A stretch of 64,000 nucleotides of DNA from Methanobacterium subterraneum (GCF_002813695.1 NZ_CP017768.1:496001-560000), one strand, 5' to 3'. Positions 24,737 through 39,066 are shown, counted from the stretch's first letter. Notes: generated by a model not told the origin, from the sequence alone. Program-made: numbers and translations.

Positions 24737-24889
24737 TTAACCGAAACGTTTCTTCAAAGCACGTATTACAGCTGCCATATCTTCTTTGGACATACATGCC
24801 ACAGCATCGTCCAGATCATCCCATAACATTCCTTTGAAGTTTTCAACGAAGTTTTCAACTTCACTTTCGGTCATACATGTTTCAGCCAT
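24737..24889 (-). CDS. Small 50-aa acidic protein with two Cys-Met motifs
   Basis: A short open frame missed by length-filtered searches: 50 aa, starting MAETCMTESEVENF and ending RALKKRFG. GGGGGAAAGG lies just before the ATG. It is strongly amphipathic (acidic first half with WDDLDD, basic C-terminus), consistent with a helical protein. C5 and C32 both occur as Cys-Met. It converges with nifU and is followed upstream by the YkgJ-type gene. No family recognised; the two cysteines next to Fe-S assembly genes hint at metal or sulfur handling, but that is speculation. Confidence 0.6.
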   Translation of the reverse strand: MAETCMTESEVENFVENFKGMLWDDLDDAVACMSKEDMAAVIRALKKRFG

Positions 24890-25033
24890 ATGCCTTTCCC
24901 CCTGATTTTTTATTATTGTTATGTTCTATAACTTTGCGGAGATTTATTTTTTTGGGGTAAACTTTGTCCATGTAAAAAGAATATTTTGTAATATGTATCC
25001 TTAAATTACAACTCACAGACCTACCAATTACTT

Positions 25034-25678
25034 CTAATCTCTAAGTCTCCTGATGGCTTCATCAAAGAGTATCATTGACTTTTCCAGAATCAAATTCACG
25101 GAGTAATTACATTTAGAGCGTAAATTGATAATGTTCTTGGCTTTACCATTTGATTCAATGAGTACCAGGGGGTAACTCCTGCAGACCTGTGGTCGGGAGT
25201 TGTATATCCCGCATTTGTTGGTTTCATCATCAATGAATTTGCAGGGGCGGATATCTTTCAGTTCAAAGTGTTCAGGGTAGAGTTTGTTGCGAATAATTCC
25301 CTTTTCCAGATCTGGGTTGAAGGTGAGCAGTAGGTTGAGTTCATCCTTGTGTATGAAAATGGATTCAGATTCCCTGCAGCATCTTCCACAAATGGTGCAC
25401 CATTCCTGATGTTCCTTGGCTAACTCATAGTTTGATGGTCCACCTATTGCATCTAAGCTGATGATGTCTGCCAGTTGGATTATTTCCTTAAGGTCCCCTT
25501 TACTGACACCTAATTTCTTGTACCTTTTAACAGATCTTTTCTTTTTCAGTCTATTGAAGACCGCTTTTTCCAGGAGCTCAATCTCTTCATTGGTATTCAT
25601 TCCTCCATCATCAGATTCCAGAAACTTCTCTCTAAGGGTTTCAAACAGTTCTTTATTAATAAGAAGATCTCTTAACAT
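25034..25678 (-). CDS. YkgJ family cysteine cluster protein
   Basis: 214 aa. The central motif CTICGRCCRE (~97-106), with a distant C-x-I-Y-x-S-R-P-x-V-C-R-S-Y-P (~158-172), is the YkgJ/UPF0153 zinc- or iron-binding cysteine signature (often called an Fe-S oxidoreductase). The N-terminal third is charged and helical. Function is not known for the family. It stands alone between the small 50-aa gene and thiI; the start has only a weak ribosome binding site. Confidence 0.8.
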   Translation of the reverse strand: MLRDLLINKELFETLREKFLESDDGGMNTNEEIELLEKAVFNRLKKKRSVKRYKKLGVSKGDLKEIIQLADIISLDAIGGPSNYELAKEHQEWCTICGRCCRESESIFIHKDELNLLLTFNPDLEKGIIRNKLYPEHFELKDIRPCKFIDDETNKCGIYNSRPQVCRSYPLVLIESNGKAKNIINLRSKCNYSVNLILEKSMILFDEAIRRLRD

Positions 25679-25863
25679 GGGTTGACACTCACTTTCCTAA
25701 TTCACTACCAGGGCATAGAAACCATAGATCAACCAAAACTATCAGACTATCTTTCAGTGGATGCATGAGGGGGCAGTGATTTAAATAATTAAGTATTATT
25801 GAGAATTTATATTAACTTAATGCATTATTTTAAATTTTCAATTCATTTAATCAAATTAATAGT

Positions 25864-27015
25864 TCATCTAATCAGTTGAAAAGATTTTAAAACTTTTTTA
25901 AACTCCTCTTCAGCATCAATAGTTTCCAAGGCTTCTAAAACCAGTGGTAATTCTGCATTGGTCTCAGGATAACGGGGAACTGCAGAACAATCACTATCAG
26001 GGAGTATGGATATCTCATAGGTTCCTAACTTCTTGGCCAAGTCTTCAATTTCCACCTTATCCATCCCTATCAATGGGCTTATGATGGGCATGGATGTTGA
26101 ATAGTGGGTAGCCAGGATGTTGGGAAGGGTCTGTGAGGCCACCTGCCCTAAACTGCTACCATCAACAATGGCCAGACATTTCTCCCTTATAGCTAGCTTT
26201 TCAGCTATTTGGTACATTCCATTCTTACAAAGTACGCAGGTCATCCTCTCAGGACCTTTATCAATGCACTTGCTGAGGAATTCTCCGTAATCCGCCTGAT
26301 AAAGATTCAGCTTCGCCCCCACAGAATATTCCTTCAGTTTCTGGTATATTTTCATGATCTTATCATTGGATCCAGAGGTGTAGGGATGGGTGTTGAAGTT
26401 AAGCAGGGTCACACTGCAACCTCGCTTCATCATTAAAAAAGCAGCTACCGGTGAGTCAATTCCACTGGAAATGAGACATATAACTCTTCCCTGTGTCCCG
26501 ATGGGCAGACCACCCAGTCCCCTGATTTTCTGATGATATATGTAAGTTTTATCCCCCCGGATCTCTACAAATAGTTCGAAATCAGGATGGGTGAGGTCAA
26601 CCTTGGACTTGGTTATCCCATAAACCACTGACCCACAGTATGCAGCCATTTCCTGGCTGGAAAAGTCATGATTACCAACCCTCCTGCATCGTATGGCGAA
26701 TGAATCCTCCCCTGAAAAAATACCATCCTCAACCAGTTCCCCTATGTAGGATTGGATGAGTTCCTTTATGGATTCATGATTGGTTCTAGTCACACTTGCT
26801 GGGCTGTAAGAAACTATTCCCACAATTTTTTTAAGAGATTCAATGGCTTTGGAAAGATCATGGGGATAAATGAATATTCTACCCTCTTTTAATTCCACAT
26901 TGCCCCCGATAACTGTTTTAATATTTTCAATTAGTTTACGCTCGAACCTTCCCCGTACTTTAGGGCTTTTAACCCCAATTTCGCCATAACGGACAATTAT
27001 TAATTCATTCACCAT
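25864..27015 (-). CDS. thiI: tRNA 4-thiouridine synthase ThiI (sulfurtransferase)
   Basis: 383 aa. An N-terminal ferredoxin-like and THUMP RNA-binding part (to ~165) is followed by the PP-loop ATP-binding motif CLISSGIDSPVAAFLM (~178-193) and the CVLCKNGM motif (~262). It activates U8 of tRNA by adenylation and inserts sulfur. Unlike E. coli ThiI it has no rhodanese domain; archaeal enzymes use the C-x-x-C for an Fe-S cluster or zinc and take sulfide or NifS sulfur. The start is well supported by GGAG seven bases upstream. Sulfur could come from the nearby NifS. Confidence 0.92.
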   Translation of the reverse strand: MVNELIIVRYGEIGVKSPKVRGRFERKLIENIKTVIGGNVELKEGRIFIYPHDLSKAIESLKKIVGIVSYSPASVTRTNHESIKELIQSYIGELVEDGIFSGEDSFAIRCRRVGNHDFSSQEMAAYCGSVVYGITKSKVDLTHPDFELFVEIRGDKTYIYHQKIRGLGGLPIGTQGRVICLISSGIDSPVAAFLMMKRGCSVTLLNFNTHPYTSGSNDKIMKIYQKLKEYSVGAKLNLYQADYGEFLSKCIDKGPERMTCVLCKNGMYQIAEKLAIREKCLAIVDGSSLGQVASQTLPNILATHYSTSMPIISPLIGMDKVEIEDLAKKLGTYEISILPDSDCSAVPRYPETNAELPLVLEALETIDAEEEFKKVLKSFQLIR

Positions 27016-27193
27016 TTTAAAACTCCTGAAAATTTAGAAATATATTTCATAGCATGATTTAAGCATTAAACACATATTTACCTACGATATGAAGTTTTTT
27101 AGTTAAAATTTTTCATTAATTTTCAATAATCACTTTAATTTACCCTAAGGTGTGAAATATAATTAAATCAGCACTCAAATATTACTTTAATTC

Positions 27194-27919
27194 TCATTGC
27201 ATTGTTTTCTGGAACTTTTTCATGGGAAATGGATCCCCATGCCCAGGGTAAACCATGTTTATATCTAATTTTTCTAGTTTTCTTATACTGGAATGTGCTG
27301 CATCTAAATCATCCATAATTGAATTTAAAACTGGTTTATCAGTATTAGAAAAGATATCTCCACAGTAGAAATCACCATCGGCAGTGATTATTCCAATTGA
27401 ACCCTTTGAGTGGCCGGGAATATGTATTATCCTGGCATTCAACCCGTAATCTCCCAAGTCAAAACCATCATCTGTATCAATATCTCCTTTAAAACGGTCG
27501 GATTTCTTTAATTTGATGAATGGTAAGGCAAATAAGATACGAACTAGAAGGTTGACCTTCCGGTTATGGGACATGTTCCCTGTCTGGACCATCCCCTCAT
27601 CATCTGGGTGCAAGGCTATCGGGGCGCCGTATTCCTGGCGAAAATAGGCTACATTACCTGTATGGTCTGAATCACCATGGGTGATAATAATTAGATTCAG
27701 ATCTCCTACTTTGCAGCCCTCCTTTTCCAGTTCATCCTCCAGACTGTCACGTTTACTAGAAGGGCCTGTATCAATCAATATAAAACCAGAATCAACCTTC
27801 AGGAGGTAACAGTTAACAGTGGCTATACCTCCATAAATCTTTAATTCAATCCTTTTTTTATCAGTCAAAAACCCCACCCCACAAACTCTTTCATTTATAA
27901 CCATTCCTATTTTCGGCAT
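27194..27919 (-). CDS. MBL-fold metallo-hydrolase
   Basis: 241 aa. The metallo-beta-lactamase signature THGDSDHTGNV (~85-95, HxxxDH form) plus HIPGHSKGSIG (~166), CGD (~181) and PGHGDP (~225) provide the metal ligands of a two-metal hydrolase of the glyoxalase II/lactonase type. The substrate is unknown. The ATG at 27919 lies directly against AGGGCGAT, so translation may begin at Met6 instead; the family core starts near residue 25. It follows thiI upstream by 178 bp and is probably separately transcribed. Confidence 0.82.
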   Translation of the reverse strand: MPKIGMVINERVCGVGFLTDKKRIELKIYGGIATVNCYLLKVDSGFILIDTGPSSKRDSLEDELEKEGCKVGDLNLIIITHGDSDHTGNVAYFRQEYGAPIALHPDDEGMVQTGNMSHNRKVNLLVRILFALPFIKLKKSDRFKGDIDTDDGFDLGDYGLNARIIHIPGHSKGSIGIITADGDFYCGDIFSNTDKPVLNSIMDDLDAAHSSIRKLEKLDINMVYPGHGDPFPMKKFQKTMQ

Positions 27920-27999
27920 ATCGCCCTAAAAATAGCCATTTGATACTTAATAAGGAGTATTGGAAACTTAGAAAAAGAAGATAATACGGAAATAAATGA

Positions 28000-28635
28000 T
28001 TATTTCCGTGCTTGAGCCACTTTCCTGGCGATAACCAGTTCACCAATGGCAATGAGACCTACGAAAAATTTTTCCAAACCTCCAGTGGCCCATATTGCTT
28101 CTCCAAATGTGGAATCCCGAATCCTTTTCTCATAGTCCTGGGCGGTGACTCTTTTACCAGTCCTGCGGCGGGTTACAATGGCTGATGCCTCCATTAGCTC
28201 ATCCCAGGTTACTCCCTTAAGTTCGTTGTTCATGGCCTCAAATATCTTGTAAACTTTAATCTCGTACAGACTGGAAAGGGTTTTAACAATATCAAAGGTG
28301 CGCACCACACCCACTACTACGTCTTCTTCATCCACCACTGGTATGCTAACCACTCGGTGCTGTGATGCTTCCAGAACTGCTAAACGTGCAGGGTCATTAT
28401 CTTTAACATGGATAACATCATCCTTCACATGCATAACATCTTTAACTTCCTTCAGATTTTCTCGCAGGCCCCTGGTAACATCCAGGGAGGTGATCCATCC
28501 AATTAGACGTTTCTGATCGTCAACTACAGGAGTGGTAAATTTCCTTTTTTTCTCCATTAAAAGTGAGACCTCCACCAGGTCTTCATCAGGGGTTACCACG
28601 ATAAAATCTTTGTCCATCATTTCCTTAACTAACAT
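28000..28635 (-). CDS. CBS-pair domain protein
   Basis: 211 aa. Two CBS domains occupy ~1-120 (MMDKDFIVVTPDEDLVEVSLLM ... RVVSIPVVDEEDVVVGVVRTFDIV). CBS pairs bind adenosyl ligands and sense energy state. The C-terminal ~90 residues are charged then hydrophobic (FVGLIAIGELVIARKVAQARK) and contain MEASAIVTRRRTGKRVTAQDYEKRIRDS; this tail is not recognised. The ATG lies one base after the stop of the six-cluster polyferredoxin gene, with GGAG ten bases upstream in the end of that gene, so the two are translationally coupled. Together with the eha operon just upstream, an energy-sensing role for ferredoxin metabolism is plausible. Confidence 0.82.
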   Translation of the reverse strand: MLVKEMMDKDFIVVTPDEDLVEVSLLMEKKRKFTTPVVDDQKRLIGWITSLDVTRGLRENLKEVKDVMHVKDDVIHVKDNDPARLAVLEASQHRVVSIPVVDEEDVVVGVVRTFDIVKTLSSLYEIKVYKIFEAMNNELKGVTWDELMEASAIVTRRRTGKRVTAQDYEKRIRDSTFGEAIWATGGLEKFFVGLIAIGELVIARKVAQARK

Positions 28636-28636
28636 C

Positions 28637-29403
<767 letters not shown>

Positions 29404-29532
29404 GTAATTCACTAACATGAGCATTTACTATTTGTTAGTTTATTTTCGGTCCCTGATTTATAATATATATTATGACTTCTAATTAAGTTATACCCACATT
29501 TCACATCATACTAGGGGGTGGATGGGGTAAAT

Positions 29533-30492
29533 TCATTTAATTTCCCCACTATACACTGATATTATTTCAGATAATGAGGGGAGGCCACTGGTCGCACCAG
29601 GCTCCTTCACACAGCAAGAAGCAACGAAGTTACCGATAATAGCAGATTTTTCTATACTTTTACCCCTCAAATATCCAAAGAGAAATCCGGAGTTAAAAGC
29701 ATCTCCTGCACCTGTGGTATCCTGACATTCAACATTTAATGCCTCCATGAAATAAGATTCATCACCATCTGTAACCATGCATCCTTTTTCGCCCTGTTTA
29801 ACCACAATTACTTTAATTCCAAAGTCAAGCAGGCTTTTGATCTTCTCATGTTCCTGATTGATGTGGGGTGTCATCAGTTCCAGTTCTTTTTGATTTAATA
29901 GTAAAATATCGGTTCGGTTAAGAAGTTTCTTCATGGTTTTAATTCCTTTTTGTGCGTAGATCATCCCCGGGTCCGTGCTAACGGTTACATTGGATGGAAT
30001 TGAATCAAGAAGCTCTTTTTGTATCTGGATGGTTTTCCCCACAAAAGATGTGAGGTGAATAAGTCGAGTGTTGGAAAGGTATTCCAGGTCAATCTCCTGA
30101 GATGTTATTTCATCATTAACTCCGGGATCAACGTACAATGCTCGTTCACCTTCAGTATCCACAAATCCCTGGACAGTTCCGCTACGGCCATGGTGACTTT
30201 GTATAACTCCATCCAAATCAACACCTTCTTTTTTAAGGTTTTCCAGGAGCAAATCCCCCTCCCGGTCACTGGCCACCTTCCCTAAAAAACCAGTGGCCAA
30301 TCCCAGTCTGGCCAGTCCAATAATGGTGTTGGCTGCTGAACCCCCACAGCTTTCATTAAGTTCAGTTATATAAGCTTCCTCATCTTTACCTGCTATTTTA
30401 TTAACTCGATAAAGGCGGTCCAAGTTTAGTGCTCCAAATCCTACTGCATCCAGTATTCGAGAAATAACATCACTTCCAATTTTTTGAAACAT
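29533..30492 (-). CDS. ehaT: PfkB family carbohydrate/nucleoside kinase (EhaT position)
   Basis: 319 aa, ribokinase-like fold. GGSAANTIIGLARLG (~50-64) binds the sugar and DTTGAGDAFNSGF (~259-271) carries the anion hole and catalytic Asp. Substrate is not evident; adenosine- or nucleoside-type kinases of methanogens are closest by eye. It is the twentieth and last gene in eha order, the place called EhaT, although it has no obvious role in hydrogenase activity. The start lacks a strong ribosome binding site. A 156-bp gap separates it from ehaS, so it might have its own promoter. Confidence 0.85.
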   Translation of the reverse strand: MFQKIGSDVISRILDAVGFGALNLDRLYRVNKIAGKDEEAYITELNESCGGSAANTIIGLARLGLATGFLGKVASDREGDLLLENLKKEGVDLDGVIQSHHGRSGTVQGFVDTEGERALYVDPGVNDEITSQEIDLEYLSNTRLIHLTSFVGKTIQIQKELLDSIPSNVTVSTDPGMIYAQKGIKTMKKLLNRTDILLLNQKELELMTPHINQEHEKIKSLLDFGIKVIVVKQGEKGCMVTDGDESYFMEALNVECQDTTGAGDAFNSGFLFGYLRGKSIEKSAIIGNFVASCCVKEPGATSGLPSLSEIISVYSGEIK

Positions 30493-30648
30493 TTTTGCCT
30501 TTGAGCCTTTGATTTAATTTTGTAATCATGGATTTATTGTTATCATGAGGAATTTGGTATAATGGGGAATTAAAATCCTCAAAGGGGCTTTTTAATACAA
30601 ATCATTTTCATTCTAACTATCCATTTTAGGAATAAACCGAATATCCCT

Positions 30649-31548
30649 TTAGGGGAATAAATCTTTAAGATGTATCTGGTGGTCTCCCAGTTTACCACCA
30701 TAATTACCTGCCGAGATTCCCAAAACATCATCATGTTTCAACAGAACTTCCATCCCAGTTTTCATGGCCTTTTTAAGGGATCCAATGGTTAATCCGTTTA
30801 GAACTATCTCAGGTATGTAATTTACACCCTCCGGCACATGGGACTCGTCTCCCAGTATGTTCTGTAGGGTGGGACAGTAGGGGTGGTTGGTGGTGGGTCC
30901 AATCCAGGGATAGTTGGTTTCAGGTTTAGATGCTGCAGAACAGATGTCAAAGGGAGTTATCACACCTTCAATATTTCCAATTGCCTTCAGGGCTGCTCTA
31001 CCCCCGTCCAGGACTGCTTCCTTACTCTTAGAGTAGTACCAGAAGTTGGCACCCATAATCCCCTCCATGTATCCTAAGCTACGTTCAATGAGGAAGTCGG
31101 GTATGGCTATAGGGACCACGATCATGTGCCTGCCGTATAGTTCTTCCTCCCATTCGTATCCATCACCACAGTGACCGACGTGTTTCATGGTGTCAATGTA
31201 ACCCACCGGATCAATGGATGCATCAAATACTGAGGTGAAGGGTTTTACCAGAATGTCTTGCCGTATGCGGTAGGATAATTCAACCTGAAACTTCTCAATA
31301 TCAGTGGTATTGTACCAGAACTGGAGTATGGCTCCTTTTCGCCCATCTGGGGTTGCATCTTCATATAACCATCCTTCTATTCCACCCTCTACCCGGCCAA
31401 TCACAGTACCGGGGGTACTGGTGGCATCGTAGGCCGCCCTCTGGAGTGTTTCATCATCATCGGCAGTGATGATCACCCTGCAGCAGATTCCGTTGAAGGC
31501 CTCGGCATAGGTGTCCTCAATCTTTCCATGTAAATCTTCTGTGGTCAT
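30649..31548 (-). CDS. ehaS: Formylmethanofuran:H4MPT formyltransferase-like protein EhaS
   Basis: 299 aa. It aligns with Ftr over its length: [17 protein letters not shown] (~194), TNHPYCPTL (~221), EIVLNGL (~252) and the C-terminal [23 protein letters not shown]. Ftr moves the formyl group from formylmethanofuran to tetrahydromethanopterin. The N-terminal half diverges (for instance [16 protein letters not shown]), so this is the paralog in the eha operon, not the main Ftr. It is directly adjacent to ehaR (stop codon followed at once by ATG). A structural or assembly role linking Eha to the first methanogenesis enzymes is possible; catalytic activity is unproven. Confidence 0.88.
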   Translation of the reverse strand: MTTEDLHGKIEDTYAEAFNGICCRVIITADDDETLQRAAYDATSTPGTVIGRVEGGIEGWLYEDATPDGRKGAILQFWYNTTDIEKFQVELSYRIRQDILVKPFTSVFDASIDPVGYIDTMKHVGHCGDGYEWEEELYGRHMIVVPIAIPDFLIERSLGYMEGIMGANFWYYSKSKEAVLDGGRAALKAIGNIEGVITPFDICSAASKPETNYPWIGPTTNHPYCPTLQNILGDESHVPEGVNYIPEIVLNGLTIGSLKKAMKTGMEVLLKHDDVLGISAGNYGGKLGDHQIHLKDLFP

Positions 31549-32571
31549 TTAGCCCAGTCCTCCGATTGATTTTCCTCTAACTTTTTTACGGAACTTACAG
31601 CTATCTTCTTTCAGTTCATCCAGATTATCTTCATTTACCAGCTCGAGCCTGGTGGTAGTTTCAGCCAGTTTTAACGCCAAATGAGGGTCAACTGGGTGAT
31701 CTTCAATTGCCTTTTCCGGATTTTTTTCAAAGGATGCCACAAATTCCAGCACCACATTGCTGTTATATCGATTGAACAGATCAGCAATTATGGAAGTAAT
31801 TATAGTATTATCAGCAATAACGGCAATAGATGAATTATCCAGTGCGAATTCATTACCATTGAATGATACTGCTACTCCTCCTTCTTCACGGGCAAAATTC
31901 AATGGCTCTACATCGGTTATGCTGTCCCCAACATACATCAGATCACAGGCCTGGAAACTGTTTTTAGCCATTATATCCAGTACTGCTTCTTTTTTACCTT
32001 CACCACCCACAGTTTTGACTTCATCAATAATGGAACCAATATCCATCCGGGGGAGTTCATCCCAAAAGATACGTTCCAAATTATCAAATTCTGGCTTGGA
32101 AACAATGGATGAAGTGAATTCTTTAAGCTTCTTCCCATCTTCATCATTGATAGTGTATTTGTCCAGATCCAGACGGGTGCAGTAACACTGATCAAAAGAA
32201 AAGTTAGTTAAATCACATAAGGCCCGGATATAGGGTTCGTAGCTGGTGCTAACAATATAAGATGGCATGATAATATTTACCAGATTAAGGGTTTCCCTGG
32301 CTCCCGGGATGAGGAGAACATTATCTGATGAAAACTCCTTCATGTTTTGATTAGTAGCACCATATGCTTTTAGAAAAGGTAATATCAGTTTTAAAGTACT
32401 CCCCGAATTATAACCCGGTCGTTTTATTTCATCGGCTAGAACATCATCGTAATGGCTGACTATCTGGAAAAATTTTTCACCATCCTCTATGAAATGACCA
32501 GCCAGTTCAAAGGCATTATCATTAACAGAGATTGGTCCCTCACAATCAGAAACAAAAAATTTTTTACCCAA
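31549..32571 (-). CDS. ehaR: Energy-converting hydrogenase A subunit R (HAD-like)
   Basis: 340 aa from a TTG start. HAD-like features: [11 protein letters not shown] at the N-terminus (motif I, but the usual second Asp is Glu) and [18 protein letters not shown] (~235, motif IV). Hydrolase activity is therefore uncertain. Family COG4030, found with Eha. The start at 32571 is chosen because AGGAGG (32579-32584) lies seven bases upstream; the longer frame from 32601 would put this site inside the gene. ehaS follows directly; a 221-bp AT-rich gap separates it from ehaQ upstream and may contain an internal promoter. Confidence 0.85.
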   Translation of the reverse strand: MGKKFFVSDCEGPISVNDNAFELAGHFIEDGEKFFQIVSHYDDVLADEIKRPGYNSGSTLKLILPFLKAYGATNQNMKEFSSDNVLLIPGARETLNLVNIIMPSYIVSTSYEPYIRALCDLTNFSFDQCYCTRLDLDKYTINDEDGKKLKEFTSSIVSKPEFDNLERIFWDELPRMDIGSIIDEVKTVGGEGKKEAVLDIMAKNSFQACDLMYVGDSITDVEPLNFAREEGGVAVSFNGNEFALDNSSIAVIADNTIITSIIADLFNRYNSNVVLEFVASFEKNPEKAIEDHPVDPHLALKLAETTTRLELVNEDNLDELKEDSCKFRKKVRGKSIGGLG

Positions 32572-32578
32572 TTTACAT

Positions 32579-32584
32579 CCTCCT
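32579..32584 (-). promoter_or_regulatory. Ribosome binding site that fixes the ehaR TTG start
   Basis: AGGAGG on the minus strand, seven bases before TTG at 32571. It lies inside the ten-codon longer reading, which argues against that upstream start. Confidence 0.65.
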
Positions 32585-32822
32585 GGGGGCGTTAAAATCA
32601 AATATATGTATAGGAATTTTTTTTATTAAAAGATTGGGGTTGTTACTCTTAAAAGATTAAGTTAGGATCATCATCTATTATTAGGAAGTAATCCCTTTTT
32701 TGGAGATAATAATAATTCTTTAATGAAATATAAATCTTATTTCATAAAAAGAATATAATTCACCATTAAATGTTTCAATGACTCCCTAATTTGTATCAAA
32801 GATCTTGCAGTGATTAAACTGT

Positions 32823-34196
32823 TCAAATATCATCTTTCAGTGTAACCGCCCTGGTGGGGCAGATAATTTGACATTCACCACAGAATATGCATTTATCCCG
32901 GTCAACAGTTACCTGATCGTTTTCCAGGGTCATGGCATCAACCGGGCACTTGTTAACACACACTCCACACCTTTGACAGGACTTACCATCAATGAGAACT
33001 TCTCCCTCAGATGGGCCGGTGATTTTTCGTCTTTTAAAGAGAACACGACCGTCTTCCACCTGGAAAGATTCTTCTTTGAGTGATATTGAATCAAATGGGC
33101 AGGTTTCAACGCACTTACCACAGTAAACACACTCATCACCAATATGTACTGGTGAAGGCATCTCCAGTTTTATGCAATCCACTGGGCACTCTTTTATACA
33201 TGCTCCACAACCAATACAACTATCTTCATCCACCATTATCTCCCGGTGGGGATGGGTGGCCTGTATGATTTCCTTGAGATCTTCAATTTCAAGATCCGCA
33301 CCAGCCAGTGCCTTGATCTCTGCGGTGACCAGTTCAGTGACATCCTGGGTGAATTCATCCTCAGTGTGACTGTAACTCACTTCACGGGTGACCTTGTTAA
33401 GGATGGAATCGATCTTAACAGTTTCACGGGCTAATTTCTCACTTTCCTTCTCCATGAGTTCAGAAACGATTTCCATTGTTTTTATCTTTTGGTACCCTTC
33501 ATAGGCCCTTTTACGGGATGAATACCTTATGGCAGTAGAAGGACAGACATCCATACACTCTTCACAACGAGCACAGTAAGATGGATTGATGTAGGGCAGT
33601 TTGCTTGTTTTACCCACGTTTATGGCACCTCTGGAAGGGCAGACACGGGTGCAAGTCATGCAACCAATACATTTTTCCTGGTTGACCACAATTGCTTTAC
33701 CACCTACCACTGAACGGGGTAATATTTCACCGTACTTTATGGCTTCAGTGGGACACACCCGGGAACAATATCCACAGCGCACACATTTATCTTCATCAAT
33801 TTCACTGTGTGCTTCCTCGGTACCCGAGGACACTAGATGAATGGCTCCCATACGACAGGCATCCACACAGGCTCCGCACTGACGGCATAGCTTAGTGTTT
33901 ATATTGGGAACATTCTCTCTACGCGGTTTGGAAAGGGTTGTTTCCATGTGAATAGCATCGTAGGGACAGGCATTCCTGCACAATACACAGCCGAAACATT
34001 TATCGTCAATTTCAATGTGATTGTTAACGGGATTTTCACCAACCGCATCCACAGGGCAGGCTTCCAGACAGGGTCTTTCACTGCAGGAGGCACACTTATC
34101 ATGGTCTATATCATATTCCACTTCCACGTCACGGAGTGGTTTATAGATCTTTTTAAGTTTCTCTGATTTTCCGTTTTCATCGGTCGTAGTGGGCAT
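32823..34196 (-). CDS. ehaQ: Eha polyferredoxin with ten [4Fe-4S] clusters
   Basis: 457 aa. Ten cysteine motifs are present, beginning CASCSERPC (a C-x2-C-x4-C variant), CFGC, CRQC, CVRC, CIGC, CARC, CIGC, CVYC, CQRC and CIFC. The third motif ends CR instead of CP. This matches the 10[4Fe-4S] polyferredoxin of the eha operon described from Methanothermobacter. A cluster-free segment of about 100 residues (~225-315) splits the clusters six and four. It carries electrons on the cytoplasmic side of the membrane-bound hydrogenase. It starts 2 bp after the ehaP stop, with GGAG in the end of ehaP. Confidence 0.93.
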   Translation of the reverse strand: MPTTTDENGKSEKLKKIYKPLRDVEVEYDIDHDKCASCSERPCLEACPVDAVGENPVNNHIEIDDKCFGCVLCRNACPYDAIHMETTLSKPRRENVPNINTKLCRQCGACVDACRMGAIHLVSSGTEEAHSEIDEDKCVRCGYCSRVCPTEAIKYGEILPRSVVGGKAIVVNQEKCIGCMTCTRVCPSRGAINVGKTSKLPYINPSYCARCEECMDVCPSTAIRYSSRKRAYEGYQKIKTMEIVSELMEKESEKLARETVKIDSILNKVTREVSYSHTEDEFTQDVTELVTAEIKALAGADLEIEDLKEIIQATHPHREIMVDEDSCIGCGACIKECPVDCIKLEMPSPVHIGDECVYCGKCVETCPFDSISLKEESFQVEDGRVLFKRRKITGPSEGEVLIDGKSCQRCGVCVNKCPVDAMTLENDQVTVDRDKCIFCGECQIICPTRAVTLKDDI

Positions 34197-34198
34197 TT

Positions 34199-35236
<1,038 letters not shown>

Positions 35237-35280
35237 AATGCATCAACTGTTTTAAAGATTTATTTTTAATTTGTAGTTAT

Positions 35281-36413
35281 TTATTTAAGGTATTTAACCT
35301 TGTGAAGTCCATCAAACACCTGTTTTTCGCCTTTCTCATTCAGGATCACCACTCGCTCGGTGCAGGCAACACAGGGGTCAACACTGGCATAGGTGGCCAC
35401 GGCATCAGCCACTGTGGCCACATCCTGTAACATATACTTACCACAGACATCGATGTTCATTATACTGGGGGTTCTAATGGAGATCTTCTTAATGAGGTTT
35501 CCATTGGTTTCAGCCATATAGGTAACTTCGCCACGTGGTGCTTCATTTCTCCAATCTGCGTATCCTGCAGGGATGTTTATTTTTTTACGCACATCTCCCG
35601 GTGGTATGTTTTCTATTATCTGTTTGATGATCTTTATGGATTCTGTGATCTCATCGAAACGATTCATGGTCCGGGCGTAGTTGTCACCTTCTTTTCTCCA
35701 GATAACCTTCCAGTCAAATTCATCCTGGTAGGTGTGATGGTTTTCCCGAACATCATGTTTCAAACCGGAAGCTCGGCCAATAGGTCCAACTGCACGACCT
35801 TTAATGGCATCTTCCCTACTCATCTTACCCACATCCTTTGATCTGAGGCCAACCAGTGGGCCTTCATCGAACATTTCCACGTATTTATCGTATTCAGCCT
35901 CTAAATTCGTTATGATCTGGTGGATACTGTTTAAGTGTTTTTCTTCAGCATCCATTCTAACTCCGCCCACCACATTCCAGCCCATATTCACCCGGTTACC
36001 GGTGAGTAACTCGATTGCATCCATCACTGGCTCCCTTAGGTGTAACATGTACATGAATAATGTTTCGTGTTCAATTGCTTTGAAATAAGTGGAGTTGGCA
36101 ATGAAGTGGCTCTGGATCCGGTCCAGTTCATTGGTAAGGGATCTGAGATATTGTGCCCGCAGTGGTACTCTTTCCCCGGCTATTTTTTCAAAGGTCTCAG
36201 CAAAGGTCTGGGTGTGGATATAAGAGCATATACCACAAACTCTTTCTGATAGAAATATTCCTTTTTGCCAGGTTTTACCCTCCATTACCCTCTCTATACC
36301 GCGGTGAACATATCCGTAATCAATTTCAGCACTTATAACACGCTCTCCCTCTGTTTTAAGTTTCAGGCGCACTGGTTCTTTAAGGGCGGGGTGTATGGGT
36401 CCAATTGGAAGTA

Positions 36414-36417
<4 letters not shown>
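35281..36417 (-). CDS. ehaO: Energy-converting [NiFe] hydrogenase A large subunit
   Basis: 378 aa. The Ni-Fe site cysteines are in [11 protein letters not shown] (N-terminal, ~60-70) and [10 protein letters not shown] (C-terminal, ~346-355). About 23 residues follow the C-x2-C-x2-R point where group 4 large subunits such as HycE are cut by a maturation protease; whether this one is processed cannot be seen. The sequence is also NuoD-like ([15 protein letters not shown]). With EhaN it forms the hydrogen-oxidising catalytic core on the cytoplasmic face. Overlaps ehaN by 4 bp; GGGAGG eight bases before the ATG. Confidence 0.95.
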
Positions 36418-36863
<446 letters not shown>

Positions 36864-36877
36864 TGATTTACCTCGAT

Positions 36878-37299
<422 letters not shown>

Positions 37300-37303
<4 letters not shown>

Positions 37304-37623
37304 AGGATCACCGTCCTTATAATCCAGATGATTCCAGCAATTATAATACCAATAAATGTTTCATTTCTACCGTAACCAGGTCTCATTCCCAGGACCATTG
37401 CCAAGAGGAACACACCAAGGGTTACAGTGATGTAATAGGGTATGAAAGTGATCAGTGCACTGTTAAGGGCCAGTGTCCAGCCTACCACAGCTAGCACCAC
37501 TGCTAGGGCGTCAAGATCTCCAATGGCATATGGTGCTTTGTATTTCCGGTAACTCAAGACCAGTCCCAGGAGGGATCCCAGTACAAATGAAAGTATGTAA
37601 GCTAGATAAATTGTTTCATTCAT
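37300..37623 (-). CDS. ehaL: Energy-converting hydrogenase A subunit L
   Basis: 107 aa, four likely membrane helices ([20 protein letters not shown]...; [55 protein letters not shown]). An integral subunit of the Eha membrane arm, identified by order and hydropathy. GGTGAT precedes the ATG; ehaM overlaps by 4 bp. Confidence 0.85.
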
Positions 37624-37633
37624 TTAATCACCA

Positions 37634-37897
<264 letters not shown>

Positions 37898-37910
37898 CTT
37901 GATTCTCCTT

Positions 37911-38771
<861 letters not shown>

Positions 38772-38850
38772 TATGATCACCGATTATTTTAGTCCTGATA
38801 TTTTAGTAACGGTTAGCCCCAATAATAAGGGTTAATATTCTACAAATGGG

Positions 38851-39066
38851 TTAATATCCTATAAAAGGCTCCCTGGTTTTTTCTTCTTCATCATCCTGGG
38901 GACCTCTGGCCATTACTATCAATCCAAATGACAGTATTCCGGCAGGTATGCATATAATGGAAATTGCGTAAACCACCCAACTAGGTGGGTTGAACAGGAG
39001 TCCATAAATGATTCCTGCTAACGAGATTATAAATATTAAATAGCTTGATACCTTCAGTTTATCCAT
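38851..39066 (-). CDS. ehaI: Energy-converting hydrogenase A subunit I
   Basis: 71 aa, two membrane helices and a charged tail with [14 protein letters not shown]. Assigned by order. GGTGA precedes the ATG. The 91-bp gap to ehaH contains a TATA-like AATTTATATGG on the minus strand (about 39124-39134), so a second transcript may start here. Confidence 0.83.
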   Translation of the reverse strand: MDKLKVSSYLIFIISLAGIIYGLLFNPPSWVVYAISIICIPAGILSFGLIVMARGPQDDEEEKTREPFIGY

